The notes: generated from the letters alone by a model not told the origin. DNA of 64,000 nt from Burkholderiaceae bacterium (GCA_018882935.1 VERA01000002.1:1-64000); one strand, 5' to 3'. Shown: positions 48,817-60,587, counted from the stretch's first letter. Program-made: numbers and translations.

Positions 48817-50883
48817 GTGGAGAAGCACATGAGCTTTCAACGATCTGTTTTGGCGCACGCTATTTCGTGCGCGCTTGCCGGCGCCAGCATCGCCGCCTAT
48901 GCCCAGCAGTCTGACAAATCCCTGGCGCCGGTAGTCGTGACCGCCGACCCGTTTGGTTCGCAAGAAAACGCCACCATTCTTTCGCCGGCACGTGTGCTGT
49001 CAGGCGATGCACTGCGAGACAAAATCGGTGGCTCGCTCGGCGACACGCTACTGCAGGAGCCCGGCATCACTTCCTCCGGTTTCAGCACTGGCTCTGCACG
49101 ACCTGTGATTCGCGGACTCGAAGGCCCACGTGTAAAAATTTTGCAAAACGGAATGAGCAACGGTGATCTGTCTGCGATCTCGAACGATCATGCCGTCGGC
49201 ATCAGCACTTTGAGCGCGCAACAGATCGAGATTCTTCGCGGCCCTGCCACCTTATTGTATGGATCGGGGGCGATCGGTGGCGCAGTCAATATCGTGAACG
49301 GACGCATTCCGACACAACTGGAACAGCGCCCCACCGGTGAAGCTGAGTTAAGAGCGAGCAGCGTGGATGGCGGCAGCGCTTTTGCGTTCAGTGCTGACCG
49401 TGCGGTCGGCAATGTCGGGGTGCATGTTGATGGCAGCATGCTGCGTGCAGGTGACTACCGTATTCCGGGTAACAGCAGCATTGATGGCGATGGCGATACC
49501 GGTCGCCTGACATTCTCGGGTAATCGGGAAAACAATGTGGGGGCTGGCGCCTCGATGATTCAGTCTTGGGGGTACGTAGGTGCATCGGTGTCGCAGATTG
49601 ATAAGTTGTACGGCATCCGCGGGCATCATGAATCATCGAAGATTGATCTGTTGCAGAACCGGTTTGATATCGATAGCTTGGTCCGCTCACCGTTCGAGGG
49701 CTTTGACGCGCTGCGGATCAAGCTGGGCCAAAGTGATTACCGGCATACCGAGCTTGAAGGCGGTACTGACCCGCATGTCAGATTCACCAACCGCTCGCTG
49801 GAATCACGTATCGAGCTGTCGCATCAGCCCGTCGCTGGCTGGCGTGGCCGGCTCGGTCTGCAGACAGATGGCTCGACGGTACAAGCCTTGAATCTCGAGC
49901 ACCCCGAAGAATCGACTGTGCCACGAACCCGCTCAAATTCAACTGCTGCATTCATTGTGGAAGAAACCGATATTGGTAGCGTGCGCCTGAACGCCGGTGC
50001 GCGCATAGAGCAAGTGAAGCGCCGGCCAACCGGAACCGCCCAGCGAGACTTTACCTTGGGCTCAGCCTCGATAGGTGCGCTGTGGGGATTCACACCAGGT
50101 TATGCGTTTGGCAGTACCTTGTCGCTGGCGCAGCGCGCACCGACGACGGAAGAGCTGTACTCTGGTGGCGCACATCATCCGACCGAGACCTATGACCGCG
50201 GCGACCAGAACCTCCGTAGAGAGACCTCAAGAAATATTGATATCTCGCTGCAAAAAACCGAGGACAGACTGCGATGGAAAGGCAATCTATTTCAAAACAA
50301 TGTCAGTAACTTTGTTTATGGGCGCTTAGGCGGCATGGTGTGCTCCAAAAATGGTGATCTGTATGATCCCGCGACCTGCGACCCCAATGAGTATGAAGAG
50401 CTCAGATTAAGATCGTTCAGCCAGGCCAATGCCACCATCCGCGGCTATGAACTTGATGTCAGCTACAACCTCTATGAGTACGGCTGGTTCGGCCGCGCCT
50501 TTGCAGACGACTCGCGCGGCACCTTGGATAGCCTGGGCTATATGCCATTACAGCCAGTCATGCGCGTAGGCACCACGGTGGGCTACCAGGACGCAAATTG
50601 GCGCTCAACGTTATCCATACTTAACGCGAGTGCGCAAAACCGTCTGGCTACCAGCCCTGTCTATCAATCTGAAGATAGCGCTACTGAAAAAGTAACACGC
50701 GGCTACACACGGGTTGATGCCAACATCTCGTGGCGGCAGCGTATCGGCGAGAATGAGCTGACCTGGTTTGCCAGTGCGCGTAATTTGTTGAACGAGGAAA
50801 TACGTCTTTCAACATCGCTCCTGAAAGATTATGTACCGCAGCCCGGACGCAACTTCATTGTCGGTGTGCGCGCGCGCTTTTAG
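48817..50883 (+). CDS. TonB-dependent receptor, ZnuD-like
   Basis: Plug SGDALRDKIGGSLGDTLLQEPGITSSGFSTGSARPVIRGLEGPRVKILQNGM; beta barrel ending in F. Confidence 0.87.
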   Translation: MEKHMSFQRSVLAHAISCALAGASIAAYAQQSDKSLAPVVVTADPFGSQENATILSPARVLSGDALRDKIGGSLGDTLLQEPGITSSGFSTGSARPVIRGLEGPRVKILQNGMSNGDLSAISNDHAVGISTLSAQQIEILRGPATLLYGSGAIGGAVNIVNGRIPTQLEQRPTGEAELRASSVDGGSAFAFSADRAVGNVGVHVDGSMLRAGDYRIPGNSSIDGDGDTGRLTFSGNRENNVGAGASMIQSWGYVGASVSQIDKLYGIRGHHESSKIDLLQNRFDIDSLVRSPFEGFDALRIKLGQSDYRHTELEGGTDPHVRFTNRSLESRIELSHQPVAGWRGRLGLQTDGSTVQALNLEHPEESTVPRTRSNSTAAFIVEETDIGSVRLNAGARIEQVKRRPTGTAQRDFTLGSASIGALWGFTPGYAFGSTLSLAQRAPTTEELYSGGAHHPTETYDRGDQNLRRETSRNIDISLQKTEDRLRWKGNLFQNNVSNFVYGRLGGMVCSKNGDLYDPATCDPNEYEELRLRSFSQANATIRGYELDVSYNLYEYGWFGRAFADDSRGTLDSLGYMPLQPVMRVGTTVGYQDANWRSTLSILNASAQNRLATSPVYQSEDSATEKVTRGYTRVDANISWRQRIGENELTWFASARNLLNEEIRLSTSLLKDYVPQPGRNFIVGVRARF

Positions 50884-50991
50884 CACGCCCGATCATGCAG
50901 CGGTCAGGTTGTTGGTCAGATGCCACTTGCATTGTGGTGATGGGCTTGATCGCATTACTCTTTGTGCATCTGAGGCTATCTCGATGCACTC

Positions 50992-52122
50992 ATGAAATTC
51001 CTCGATCTATTTTCCAAGCAAGCGCCGGATTCCATCAAACATGTGCGACCGTCAGGAACACCGACGGTTGCACAACGTGAAGCAACCGCGCGCAAAATCG
51101 ATGCAATTGAGTCAGAGATCAGCGCTGAGCTGGGAAGCGTGCAAGAGGGTGTCGCCGAACCACTGGCGGGCAGCCGCATGGAGCAGTGTATTTCCGAAGC
51201 CAGTATTTTGTATGCGAATCGCCAGATTCCTTCCGTAGCCTCACTGCTACTCGATGCGTTAAAACAACCCACTCACGAAGCTGCTGAACCAGTGGCCTGG
51301 CACATGCTGCTGGAGCTCGCCAGTTTTGATGGCGATCAATCACGCTTCGAAGGTTTGGCTTTGCGTTACGCGGAGCGATTCGAAACCTCACCACCACAGT
51401 GGCGTGCGAATACAGGTCACGACCGTAGCTCGCGGGCTGCAAGCCCAATGCTGGCGTTTCGTGGCAAGCTGCTGGCCACCACCGTACCGGCACTGACGCA
51501 GCTAAAGCAGGCGGCTCAAGGCCAGTCGGCATTCACGCTTGATCTGCGCAACCTGACAGAGATTGATGTCGCCGGATGTAGCGAGCTACTGAGCCTGCTA
51601 TCCGAGTGGTGCCGCGCCGGCAAGCATATCCATCTAATGCACGCGAGCTCGTTACTCGACATGCTACGCGCCACTATTCAGCAAGGGCGGCGCGATGAAG
51701 ATGACGCAGCCTGGCGCGTTCTGATTGAATTATTGCGCGTGAGCGGCGATGAAGTCAGCTATGAAGATGCCTGCGTTGCCTACTGCCTTACCTACGAGCA
51801 GTCACCCCCAGCCGCGCTGGGCTTGCTCGTCCATCACATACCGGAAGTATCGCATCTTCTTTTACCGATAGAGATTCGTCATCCTGTCAATGATTTACTC
51901 GAGACACTACGCGCAGATACTCAACACAGAGATACCATCACCATCAACTGCCAACAACTTCGACTGATCGAGTTCAATGCGGCTGCGCCGCTGCTGGCAG
52001 GCGTCGCAGCGCTGGCGCGAGGCAAGCCGGTAGAATGGCGTGAAATGCCTTATCTGACCTCAACACTGCTGCAGCTGATGAGCGGCCACGGCAAGCTGAA
52101 TATCAGCCATCGTCGCCCCTGA
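50992..52122 (+). CDS. STAS-domain-like protein
   Basis: FTLDLRNLTEIDVAGCSELLSLLSEWCRAGKHIHLMHAS resembles a STAS fold; second similar half ITINCQQLRLIEFNAAAPLLAGVAAL. Confidence 0.6.
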   Translation: MKFLDLFSKQAPDSIKHVRPSGTPTVAQREATARKIDAIESEISAELGSVQEGVAEPLAGSRMEQCISEASILYANRQIPSVASLLLDALKQPTHEAAEPVAWHMLLELASFDGDQSRFEGLALRYAERFETSPPQWRANTGHDRSSRAASPMLAFRGKLLATTVPALTQLKQAAQGQSAFTLDLRNLTEIDVAGCSELLSLLSEWCRAGKHIHLMHASSLLDMLRATIQQGRRDEDDAAWRVLIELLRVSGDEVSYEDACVAYCLTYEQSPPAALGLLVHHIPEVSHLLLPIEIRHPVNDLLETLRADTQHRDTITINCQQLRLIEFNAAAPLLAGVAALARGKPVEWREMPYLTSTLLQLMSGHGKLNISHRRP

Positions 52123-52155
52123 CAGGGTGGTCGCGGTTTTCTAAAAAAAATACGC

Positions 52156-52692
52156 ATGGAACAATTTCACGGTACTACTATTCTCTCAGTTCGTCGCGGC
52201 GCGCAGGTTGCGCTTGGTGGCGATGGGCAAGTCACCCTAGGTAATGTCGTCATGAAAGGCTCGGCCCGCAAGGTGCGCAAGCTATTTCATGGCAAGGTAC
52301 TGGCGGGTTTTGCGGGTGGTACCGCTGATGCGTTCACGCTGCTGGAGCGCTTTGAATCCAAACTCGAAGCGCACCAGGGCAATTTGCTACGCGCATCGGT
52401 CGAGCTCGCTAAAGACTGGCGCACCGACCGCATGCTGCGCCGGCTGGAAGCCATGCTGCTGGTAGCAGACCGCGAAGCCACGCTGATCATCACCGGTAAC
52501 GGCGATGTACTCGAACCTGAGAAAGGGGTCGGCGCAATCGGCTCCGGTGGCAGCTATGCGCAAGCCGCTGCGCTGGCGCTTTTTGAAAACACCGAGCTTG
52601 CGCCGGCTGAGGTAGTGAAAAAATCCCTCGGTATCGCCGGTGAGCTCTGCATTTATACCAACCTGTCGCTCACTATCGAGACGCTGGACTGA
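52156..52692 (+). CDS. hslV: ATP-dependent protease subunit HslV
   Basis: [47 protein letters not shown]. Confidence 0.97.
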   Translation: MEQFHGTTILSVRRGAQVALGGDGQVTLGNVVMKGSARKVRKLFHGKVLAGFAGGTADAFTLLERFESKLEAHQGNLLRASVELAKDWRTDRMLRRLEAMLLVADREATLIITGNGDVLEPEKGVGAIGSGGSYAQAAALALFENTELAPAEVVKKSLGIAGELCIYTNLSLTIETLD

Positions 52693-52739
52693 TACTGATC
52701 GCTCGACTGACACTGATCGCCGGACTAAGCCTGATGAAC
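52686..52739. repeat. Three degenerate 18-bp units spanning the hslV stop to the hslU start
   Basis: ggactgatactgatcgct/cgactgacactgatcgcc/ggactaagcctgatgaac. Confidence 0.65.
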
Positions 52740-54062
52740 CTCTCCCCGCAAGAAATCGTGATCGAGCTCGACAAGCATGTGGTTGGGCAAGCCAAGGCCA
52801 AGCGTGCGGTCGCTATCGCACTGCGTAATCGCTGGCGCCGGCAGCAAGTGCCCGAGCCACTACGGCACGAGATCACACCGAAAAATATTTTAATGATCGG
52901 CCCCACCGGCGTCGGCAAAACCGAGATCGCGCGTCGTCTGGCGCGGCTGGCGGAAGCGCCATTCATCAAAATCGAAGCGACCAAATTTACCGAGGTGGGT
53001 TATGTCGGTCGCGATGTCGACAGCATTATTCGAGATCTGGTTGAGATCGGTATCAAGCAAAGCCGCGAACAGGCGATGCGTGGCGTTCAACAAAAAGCGC
53101 AAGACGCTGCTGAAGAACGTATTCTCGATGCGCTACTACCACCTGCGCGTGATTTCGGTTTTGGCCAGTCGGAAGATAAAAACGCTAGCAGTACGCGGCA
53201 AACTTTTCGCAAGCGGCTGCGCGAAGGCGCGCTTGACGATAAAGAGATTGAGATTGAAGTCGCAGAGCCGCGCGCTACCATGGAGATCATGGCGCCGCCC
53301 GGCATGGAGGAAATGACCGAGCAAATCAAGTCCATGTTCTCCGGCTTAGGCACCGGCCGCACCAAATCACGCAAACTGAAAATTGCTGAAGCAATGCGGC
53401 TGCTATTAGACGAAGAAGCAGCGCGCATGGTCAATGAAGATGAGCTTAAACAGCGCGCCATTAGTAATGTCGAGCAGAACGGTATTGTGTTTTTAGATGA
53501 GATCGACAAAATTGCATCACGTTCCAACACTCAAGGGGCAGATGTGTCGCGCGCCGGCGTGCAGCGCGATCTGCTGCCGCTGGTTGAGGGCACAACAGTC
53601 AACACCAAATACGGCATGGTGAAAACCGACCATATCTTGTTTATTGCCTCAGGCGCATTTCATCTGGCCAAGCCATCCGACCTGATTCCGGAGTTGCAAG
53701 GACGCTTCCCGATCCGTGTTGAGCTGGAGTCATTGTCAATTGCTGACTTTGAACGCATTCTCACAGCGACCGATGCCTGCCTCACTCGCCAGTACCAGGC
53801 GCTGCTCGCCACAGAAAATTTGACTATCGAGTTTCAGGCGGATGGTATTCGTCGACTGGCAGAAATCGCCTATTCGGTGAATGAAAAAACCGAGAATATC
53901 GGCGCGCGCAGGCTCTACACCGTGATGGAAAAACTGCTGGAAGAAATCTCTTTCAGTGCCGGCACATCCGATACGCAGGCAGTGCAGATTGATGCTGCAT
54001 ATGTCGATGCCAAGCTCGGCGAGCTGGCCACCAATGAAGACTTATCGCGCTACGTGCTGTAG
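52734..54062 (+). CDS. hslU: ATP-dependent protease ATPase subunit HslU
   Basis: [58 protein letters not shown]. Confidence 0.97.
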   Translation: MNLSPQEIVIELDKHVVGQAKAKRAVAIALRNRWRRQQVPEPLRHEITPKNILMIGPTGVGKTEIARRLARLAEAPFIKIEATKFTEVGYVGRDVDSIIRDLVEIGIKQSREQAMRGVQQKAQDAAEERILDALLPPARDFGFGQSEDKNASSTRQTFRKRLREGALDDKEIEIEVAEPRATMEIMAPPGMEEMTEQIKSMFSGLGTGRTKSRKLKIAEAMRLLLDEEAARMVNEDELKQRAISNVEQNGIVFLDEIDKIASRSNTQGADVSRAGVQRDLLPLVEGTTVNTKYGMVKTDHILFIASGAFHLAKPSDLIPELQGRFPIRVELESLSIADFERILTATDACLTRQYQALLATENLTIEFQADGIRRLAEIAYSVNEKTENIGARRLYTVMEKLLEEISFSAGTSDTQAVQIDAAYVDAKLGELATNEDLSRYVL

Positions 54063-54076
54063 GCGTAGCGTGTGGC

Positions 54077-55066
54077 TCAAGCTTCGCCGCGCGCCTCACG
54101 CGCCAGCAAGTCATGAATCGCTTGTTGTGGCGTGACTCGCTCGAACAGCACGCGTGCAACCGAATCCACAATCGGCATCATCACGCCGTGGCGCGCCGCC
54201 AGTTCACGTGCTGCCTGCACACAGCGCACGCCCTCGGCTACATGACCTAGCTCAGCAGTCACATCATCTAATGACTTGCCAGCGGCAAGGCCTAATCCCA
54301 CCTGACGATTACGCGATAAATCACCCGTACAGGTGAGAATCAGATCACCCAGACCGGTCAGGCCCATAAAGGTTTCAGCGCGACCGCCCAGGCGCGTGCC
54401 GAGTCGTGTGATTTCAGCCAAGCCTCGAGTGATGAGGGCTGCGCGCGCATTCATTCCCATACCCAAACCGTCGGCTATGCCGGTCGCAATCGCCAGGATA
54501 TTTTTCAACGCGCCGCCCACCTCAACACCAATCAGGTCATCGGTGGTGTAAACCCGCAAGTTCGCGCCGTGTACCGCTGTAACTACCGTGCTACGCAAGG
54601 CGGCGTTGGGCGAGGCGATGGTTAATGCGCAGGGCAAGCCTTGTGCGACTTCGAGCGCAAACGAGGGGCCTGATAGCGCGCCTATAGCTAAATTCTCGCC
54701 GAACACGTGTTGCACTACCTGGTGCGGCAGTAACGCGGTGGCTTGCTCAAATCCCTTACACAGCCAAACCAAATTGTCAGGCGACTCATCTTTTAAGGCA
54801 TGCAACATGGGGCGCAGCCCGGCCATTGGCGTTGCGATGATCAGCAGGCCATTGCGGGCATGCGCGACCGCCTCGGAAAGTTGGCTGGTAAACAGGAGTG
54901 CGGGGTCGAGTGCGATTCCCGGCAGGTAGTGCGCGTTGCGGCGGGTAGCCGACAACTCTGCGCACTGCTCAGGGCTGCGGGCCCATAGCAAAACCGATTG
55001 ACGCGGCGCCAGCGCGGTAGCGAGTGCCGTTCCCCAGGCGCCCGCACCGAGTAGTGCAATATTCAT
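54077..55066 (-). CDS. gpsA: Glycerol-3-phosphate dehydrogenase [NAD(P)+]
   Basis: [57 protein letters not shown]. Confidence 0.95.
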   Translation of the reverse strand: MNIALLGAGAWGTALATALAPRQSVLLWARSPEQCAELSATRRNAHYLPGIALDPALLFTSQLSEAVAHARNGLLIIATPMAGLRPMLHALKDESPDNLVWLCKGFEQATALLPHQVVQHVFGENLAIGALSGPSFALEVAQGLPCALTIASPNAALRSTVVTAVHGANLRVYTTDDLIGVEVGGALKNILAIATGIADGLGMGMNARAALITRGLAEITRLGTRLGGRAETFMGLTGLGDLILTCTGDLSRNRQVGLGLAAGKSLDDVTAELGHVAEGVRCVQAARELAARHGVMMPIVDSVARVLFERVTPQQAIHDLLAREARGEA

Positions 55067-55518
55067 TCGCCCCAGACGTCGCTTGCTTTAGCGTAGCCAC
55101 TATCACCGTCGCGGTGCCGCACCTTGAGCCAGCTCGATGCCACTGGCTCAGCTAATTCAAGCAGCACGCCTTTGTTTGCGGTGAATACGACAGCGGCTTT
55201 TTCGTCAGCACTGCTACGAACAATTGCCTGCGCCGACTCGACCACCAGCATGCGCTTGCTCGACAATGATCGGTTCTCGACCCAGGCAAGATCGCCTGCC
55301 GCGTCACGTACGCGACTCCAGTCACCATTGCTGATAATGATCTCGACCGGCATACCGGCAGGTGCCGCGAACAGCTTGCGGCCTTTGGTGCTGGGCGTGT
55401 CGAACAAGACCGCTGGTCCCGGCCCTATCGACTTGAACTCACTCGCCACCGCGATACTCGCGGCGGGCAACACGCTCGCCAGCAGCAGCATGGACAGCGC
55501 TACGCGCAATCGGCGCAT
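55063..55518 (-). CDS. SH3 domain-containing secreted protein
   Basis: Signal peptide; [38 protein letters not shown]. Confidence 0.75.
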   Translation of the reverse strand: MRRLRVALSMLLLASVLPAASIAVASEFKSIGPGPAVLFDTPSTKGRKLFAAPAGMPVEIIISNGDWSRVRDAAGDLAWVENRSLSSKRMLVVESAQAIVRSSADEKAAVVFTANKGVLLELAEPVASSWLKVRHRDGDSGYAKASDVWGE

Positions 55519-55522
55519 ATGC

Positions 55523-55990
55523 TTACTGCACCGGTGTGGTTGCAGCTTGCGCCAGCACTTGCTTACGCTGCTGATAAAACACCTCGAAGTTGATCTCGGT
55601 GAGATGAATCGGCGGGAAACCGCCGCGCGTCACCATATCGGCGATATTGGCGCGCAGGTAAGGGTAGATAATGTTCGGGCAGGCGATACCGAGCAGCGGC
55701 TCAAGCTGGTCTTCAGGGATATTGCGCAATTCAAAAATACCGCCTTGCTTGCCTTCGATAAGAAAAGCGATTTTGTCGCGGATCTTGGCAGTGATCGTTA
55801 CGGTAACTGTCGCCTCATAGATATCATCGGCCAGTTTCTGATTGCCGACATCAATCTGGACTTCGATACCAGGCCCATCTTGCTCGAGAAAAATCGCTGG
55901 TGAATTCGGCTGCTCCAGCGACATGTCTTTGAGATAAATACGCTGAATATTGAAACTGGCTTGCAGCTCTTGAGAGTTTTGATCTGACAT
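55523..55990 (-). CDS. secB: Protein-export chaperone SecB
   Basis: [52 protein letters not shown]. Confidence 0.95.
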   Translation of the reverse strand: MSDQNSQELQASFNIQRIYLKDMSLEQPNSPAIFLEQDGPGIEVQIDVGNQKLADDIYEATVTVTITAKIRDKIAFLIEGKQGGIFELRNIPEDQLEPLLGIACPNIIYPYLRANIADMVTRGGFPPIHLTEINFEVFYQQRKQVLAQAATTPVQ

Positions 55991-56191
55991 CTGTCGCTTT
56001 CTTTGAGTGTTTATGGCTTAGGGGTGGTGATAGGTCATGCGTGATTAAGTTAAACGCTATTGGTCAAGCATGGGTCGTGTGCGCGGCGCTTGTTCACACT
56101 CGAAGGTATATGCGCTGTCGAGGGTTGCGTCGATGATGGGCGGGCGCTGAAGTAAACGCTGATTTGACGAGTCAAGTTCTGATGCCGTGTA

Positions 56192-56452
56192 TCAGCCGCG
56201 CAGCAGGGGCTCGAGACCACCGGCGCGATCGAGCGCAGACAGGTCATCGAAGCCGCCGACATGGGTATCGCCGATATAAATCTGCGGCACAGTACGACGA
56301 CCGGTCATCTCCATCATGGCAATACGTTGTTCAGGCTCAAGATCGACGCGGATTTTCTCAATCTCGGCCACCCCCTTGGACTGCAACAAGCGCTCGGCCA
56401 TGTTGCAGTAAGGACAAACACCGGTGGTGTACATCTTGACCTTCGCGCCCAT
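56192..56452 (-). CDS. grxC: Glutaredoxin 3
   Basis: VKMYTTGVCPYCNMAERLL; RRTVPQIYIGDTHVGGFDDL; start set at 56452. Confidence 0.93.
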   Translation of the reverse strand: MGAKVKMYTTGVCPYCNMAERLLQSKGVAEIEKIRVDLEPEQRIAMMEMTGRRTVPQIYIGDTHVGGFDDLSALDRAGGLEPLLRG

Positions 56453-56477
56453 CTCGCCGCCGCCCCCTGGTTGAATG

Positions 56478-56936
56478 TTACTTGGCTGTTGGCAGCCCTT
56501 GCGAGCGCCATTCGTTGAAACCGCCGTCGAGCACGTAAACCTTGTCGAAGCCGGCCCGTTGTAGCACCGATGCGCCACGCGCCGCGCGAGTGCCGGCACC
56601 ACACACCAGCAGCACCGGGTGCTGCTTGTCGATTTCGCTGGCACGCGGGCCCAGCTGGTCAAGCGGAATATTTTTCGATTGCTGCAAATGACCGCCTTTG
56701 AACTCATCATTCGAGCGCACATCGAGAATCGTTACCTTGCCTTGATTGAGCAGCTGCGTCGCCTGCAACGTAGAGAGCGTGTTCTTGGCACGAAACAGCA
56801 GCGGCCAAATCAGCGCGCCGCCCGAGACCAGTGCGATCAGAATCAGTAAGATGTTGTCGGTCAAGAAGGTCACGGCATAGAAATTGGTTGGTACCCAGCC
56901 GCGCATTATAAAATAATGCGCTTCACGAAGCTGCAC
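56478..56936 (-). CDS. Rhodanese-like domain protein, membrane anchored
   Basis: [44 protein letters not shown]-terminal TM. Confidence 0.85.
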   Translation of the reverse strand: MQLREAHYFIMRGWVPTNFYAVTFLTDNILLILIALVSGGALIWPLLFRAKNTLSTLQATQLLNQGKVTILDVRSNDEFKGGHLQQSKNIPLDQLGPRASEIDKQHPVLLVCGAGTRAARGASVLQRAGFDKVYVLDGGFNEWRSQGLPTAK

Positions 56937-56995
56937 CTGTCACCGAATCACCAACCTGCCCTAGCCCCCAACCCTACCCCTGCTGCACCCGCTCC

Positions 56996-57742
56996 ATGTA
57001 CAAAATTGTCCTCATGCGCCACGGCGAGTCCGTTTGGAACCGCGAAAATCGTTTTACCGGCTGGGCCGATATCGATCTGACTGACAAAGGCGAGGCTCAG
57101 GCCCGCGAAGCCGGCAGGCTTCTGATCGATGCAGGGTTCACCTTTGACATGACCTACACCTCCGTGCTGAAACGCGCCATCCGCACGCTTTGGCTGACGC
57201 TGGAAACCATGGATTTGACCTGGCTGCCGGTAGTGCATCACTGGCGCCTGAACGAGCGCCATTACGGTGCGCTGGAAGGACTGAACAAGGCCGACACCGC
57301 CGAAAAATACGGTGAGGAGCAGGTGATGATTTGGCGCCGCAGCTACGACATCCCGCCCATGGCACTCGAAGCCAACGATCCGCGCGTGCCATTCGACAAC
57401 CCGCGCTATGCCGGTCTGAGCCGGTCAGAGATACCGCTGACCGAATGCCTGAAAGACACAGTAGCGCGAGTGCTACCCTACTGGAACAATGAGATTGTGC
57501 CGGCCATGCGCTCGGGGCGGCAAATACTAATCTGCGCGCACGGCAATAGTCTGCGCGGTCTGATTAAGCACCTCGACCAGATCAGCGACGCGGATATCGT
57601 CAAGGTCAACATACCCAATGCTCAGCCCTTGGTCTACGAGCTGGATGCAGACCTGAACCCGATTCGTAGCTACTACCTGGGTGACGCCGCTGCGATTGAG
57701 GCCGCTATCAAGACCATCACACAACAGGGCCGGACCAGCTAG
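56996..57742 (+). CDS. gpmA: 2,3-bisphosphoglycerate-dependent phosphoglycerate mutase
   Basis: [43 protein letters not shown]. Confidence 0.96.
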   Translation: MYKIVLMRHGESVWNRENRFTGWADIDLTDKGEAQAREAGRLLIDAGFTFDMTYTSVLKRAIRTLWLTLETMDLTWLPVVHHWRLNERHYGALEGLNKADTAEKYGEEQVMIWRRSYDIPPMALEANDPRVPFDNPRYAGLSRSEIPLTECLKDTVARVLPYWNNEIVPAMRSGRQILICAHGNSLRGLIKHLDQISDADIVKVNIPNAQPLVYELDADLNPIRSYYLGDAAAIEAAIKTITQQGRTS

Positions 57743-57747
57743 TCCCG

Positions 57748-59109
57748 ATGCCGACGGCTCGTCGCCCGCTAGCCATCCTAATCGCTGCGCTTGCGCTTTC
57801 TGCTCTCGGCGACCTAGAGGTCTTGGCGGCCGAGCCAAAATCGGTCGAGCGCGCGCGCCAGAAGCAGCAGGCCGAGCAAGAGCGCACGGAACTACGTCGC
57901 AAGCTCGATGATCTAAAGGCTGATATTGCCAACACCGAGCAAGCGCATGGCCATGCCGCTGATGCGCTCGCTTCATCAGAGAAAGCAATTTCGAATGCCA
58001 ACCGCAAATTGCGTGAATTGGCTATAGAGCAGCAGCGCACGCAGCAGCAACTGCAAGCGCTGTCGCAAGACCTGCAGCAGCTGGAATCAGCCATAGCGCA
58101 GCAGCGCAAGCGCCTGGAGACGATGTTGCGCGAGCAGTACCGTGCTGGACAAGAGGACCGTTTGCGTTTACTGCTATCCGGCGACAATCCGAACCGTATC
58201 GCACGCGAGCTGCGGTATCTCGGCTATGTCACGGCCGAGCAAATCAAGGCGATTGAACAACTTCAACGCGATATCGCCGCAGTAGAAACCAATAAATCTG
58301 ATGCCGAGGAGGCGCGTGCCGCCTTGGACGATATTGCAGCTGAACAGCGCGAGCAAAAAGCCGTGCTTGAAAAAGAGAAAAGCAAGCGCAAGGCACTGGT
58401 GCTGAAGCTCTCAGATAAGTTATCTGCACAGCGTAAGCAAGCAGGTAACCTTTCACGTGACGAGGCGCGCCTGTCTGCACTGGTCGATCGCTTGGCGATT
58501 GTGATCGCGCAGCAAAGAAAAGCCGAAGAGGAGGAGGCAAGGCGCCGCGCACGTGCGAAGGAAGCAGCCGCTGAACGAGAAAAAGCGCTTGCAGAAAAAA
58601 CACGCAAGGAAAGCAAAGGACAATCGCGTACCGCGACCAAGTCGGCAGAATTAGCCAAGAGCCCTGAACGTGCTGAGCAAGCAGCACCCGAGCCGCCGCC
58701 AGCCCCGGATGGCAGTGCGTTTGCTGCGCTGCGTGGCAAAGGCAAGCTACCGGTGAAAGGCGAGTTGGCGGCAAGCTTTGGCGCAAAACGCGCCGACGGG
58801 CCAAGCTGGAAGGGCATTTTCATCAAAGCGGTCGAGGGCAGCGAGGTCCGCGCTGCGGGACCCGGCGAGGTGGTGTTTGCCGACTGGATGCGCGGCTTCG
58901 GTAACCTGATGATTGTTGACCATGGCGGCCAATATCTGAGCATCTACGGTAATAACCAATCGCTACTGAAGCGCCCCGGCGATCGGATCAAGGCAGGCGA
59001 GGTGATCGCCACTGTAGGCAACAGCGGCGGCAATGAACATTCAGGTTTATACTTCGAGCTCAGGCACCAAGGGCGGGCAATCGATCCGCTCGCTTGGCTC
59101 AACAGGTGA
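57748..59109 (+). CDS. EnvC-like murein hydrolase activator / M23-type peptidase domain protein
   Basis: Long coiled coil; C-terminal LytM-like GEVVFADWMRGFGNLMIVDHGGQYLSIYGNNQSLL. Confidence 0.88.
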   Translation: MPTARRPLAILIAALALSALGDLEVLAAEPKSVERARQKQQAEQERTELRRKLDDLKADIANTEQAHGHAADALASSEKAISNANRKLRELAIEQQRTQQQLQALSQDLQQLESAIAQQRKRLETMLREQYRAGQEDRLRLLLSGDNPNRIARELRYLGYVTAEQIKAIEQLQRDIAAVETNKSDAEEARAALDDIAAEQREQKAVLEKEKSKRKALVLKLSDKLSAQRKQAGNLSRDEARLSALVDRLAIVIAQQRKAEEEEARRRARAKEAAAEREKALAEKTRKESKGQSRTATKSAELAKSPERAEQAAPEPPPAPDGSAFAALRGKGKLPVKGELAASFGAKRADGPSWKGIFIKAVEGSEVRAAGPGEVVFADWMRGFGNLMIVDHGGQYLSIYGNNQSLLKRPGDRIKAGEVIATVGNSGGNEHSGLYFELRHQGRAIDPLAWLNR

Positions 59110-59112
59110 GAC

Positions 59113-60531
59113 ATGGGCAGCAAATTGAAAAACATCGGCTTGGTAGGACTCGGACTGATTGCCGGCATCGCCGGTTCGATGCAGTTCGATGCAATGGCCC
59201 AGCGCAATGCCAACTCGCCACTACCCATCGAGGAGCTACGCACGCTTGCCGATGTGTTCGGACTGATCAAGACTGATTACGTCGAACCGGTCGAAGACAA
59301 GAAGCTGCTGACCGAAGCGATTTCAGGCATGGTGTCGTCGCTGGATCCGCACTCTGCCTTCCTCGACAAGAAAGCCTTTAAAGAGCTGCGCGAGGGCACC
59401 CAAGGCAAATTTGTTGGCTTGGGTATTGAAGTCGGCATGGAAGACGGCTACGTCAAGGTCATCTCGCCGATCGAAGATTCACCCGCCTACAAAGCCGGCC
59501 TAAAAGCAGGTGACCTGATTACCCGCCTGGACAGCACGCCGGTGAAAGGCATGACGCTGGATGAAGCCGTCAAACGCATGCGCGGTGAACCCAACACCAA
59601 GATCACGCTGACTGTCGCCCGCAAGGAAGAAGACAAGCCACTGCTCATCACCATCATGCGCCAAGAGATCAAGGTGCAAAGCGTTAAGGGCAAGATCATC
59701 GAGCCGGGGTTCGGTTGGATCCGTGTCTCGCAGTTCCAAGAGCCAACCGTTGAAGACCTCGCCAAAAAAATCAATCAGCTGTATCAGCAAGATCCGGGCA
59801 TGAAAGGCTTGGTGCTGGATCTGCGTAATGATCCGGGTGGCGTATTGCCGGGCGCGATCGGGGTCTCGGCCGCCTTCCTGCCGAAGGATGTGCCGGTGGT
59901 ATCTACCAATGGTCAGTTGCCCGACTCGAAAGCAACCTACTACGCACGGCGTGAGTTCTACGGCACACGTGCCGGCACCGACCCGCTGGCCCGCCTGCCC
60001 GAGGGCGTAAAGAAAGTGAAGATGGTGGTGCTGGTCAACTCAGGCTCGGCCTCGGCCTCGGAAATTGTCGCCGGTGCGCTGCAAGACTATAAACGCGCGG
60101 CGATCATGGGCACTCAAACCTTCGGCAAGGGCTCGGTGCAAACCATTCGTCAATTATCTGCGGACACTGCGGTCAAGTTGACCACAGCGCGCTACTACAC
60201 GCCGAATGGCCGTGCAATTCAGGCCAAGGGCATCGTACCTGACCTGCTGGTCGACGAGTACGCCGACGGTGATGGCATGAACGGCATGCGCTTGCGCGAA
60301 GCTGATCTGCAAAAACATCTATCCAACGACAAAGATAAAGAGGCCGACAAAGGCGCTGCAGTTGTCGACGAACTGGAAGAAGCCAAGCGTTTATCTGCGC
60401 TGGAAAAGAAACGTAAGCCGCTGGAGTTTGGTACCAAAGAAGATTTTCAGCTGGCGCAAGCACTCAACCACTTAAAAGGCCTGCCGGTACAGACATCCAA
60501 GACGGCTAAAGTGGATAGCAAAAAAGAGTAA
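59113..60531 (+). CDS. S41 family C-terminal processing peptidase
   Basis: PDZ + VLDLRNDPGGVLPGAIGVSAAFL; NSGSASASEIVAGALQDYKRA; GKGSVQT. Confidence 0.94.
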   Translation: MGSKLKNIGLVGLGLIAGIAGSMQFDAMAQRNANSPLPIEELRTLADVFGLIKTDYVEPVEDKKLLTEAISGMVSSLDPHSAFLDKKAFKELREGTQGKFVGLGIEVGMEDGYVKVISPIEDSPAYKAGLKAGDLITRLDSTPVKGMTLDEAVKRMRGEPNTKITLTVARKEEDKPLLITIMRQEIKVQSVKGKIIEPGFGWIRVSQFQEPTVEDLAKKINQLYQQDPGMKGLVLDLRNDPGGVLPGAIGVSAAFLPKDVPVVSTNGQLPDSKATYYARREFYGTRAGTDPLARLPEGVKKVKMVVLVNSGSASASEIVAGALQDYKRAAIMGTQTFGKGSVQTIRQLSADTAVKLTTARYYTPNGRAIQAKGIVPDLLVDEYADGDGMNGMRLREADLQKHLSNDKDKEADKGAAVVDELEEAKRLSALEKKRKPLEFGTKEDFQLAQALNHLKGLPVQTSKTAKVDSKKE

Positions 60532-60587
60532 TAAGTTAACGATCGGGCAGTCGCCGTGCTTGTCATAGCCACCCGACCCGATAACAG

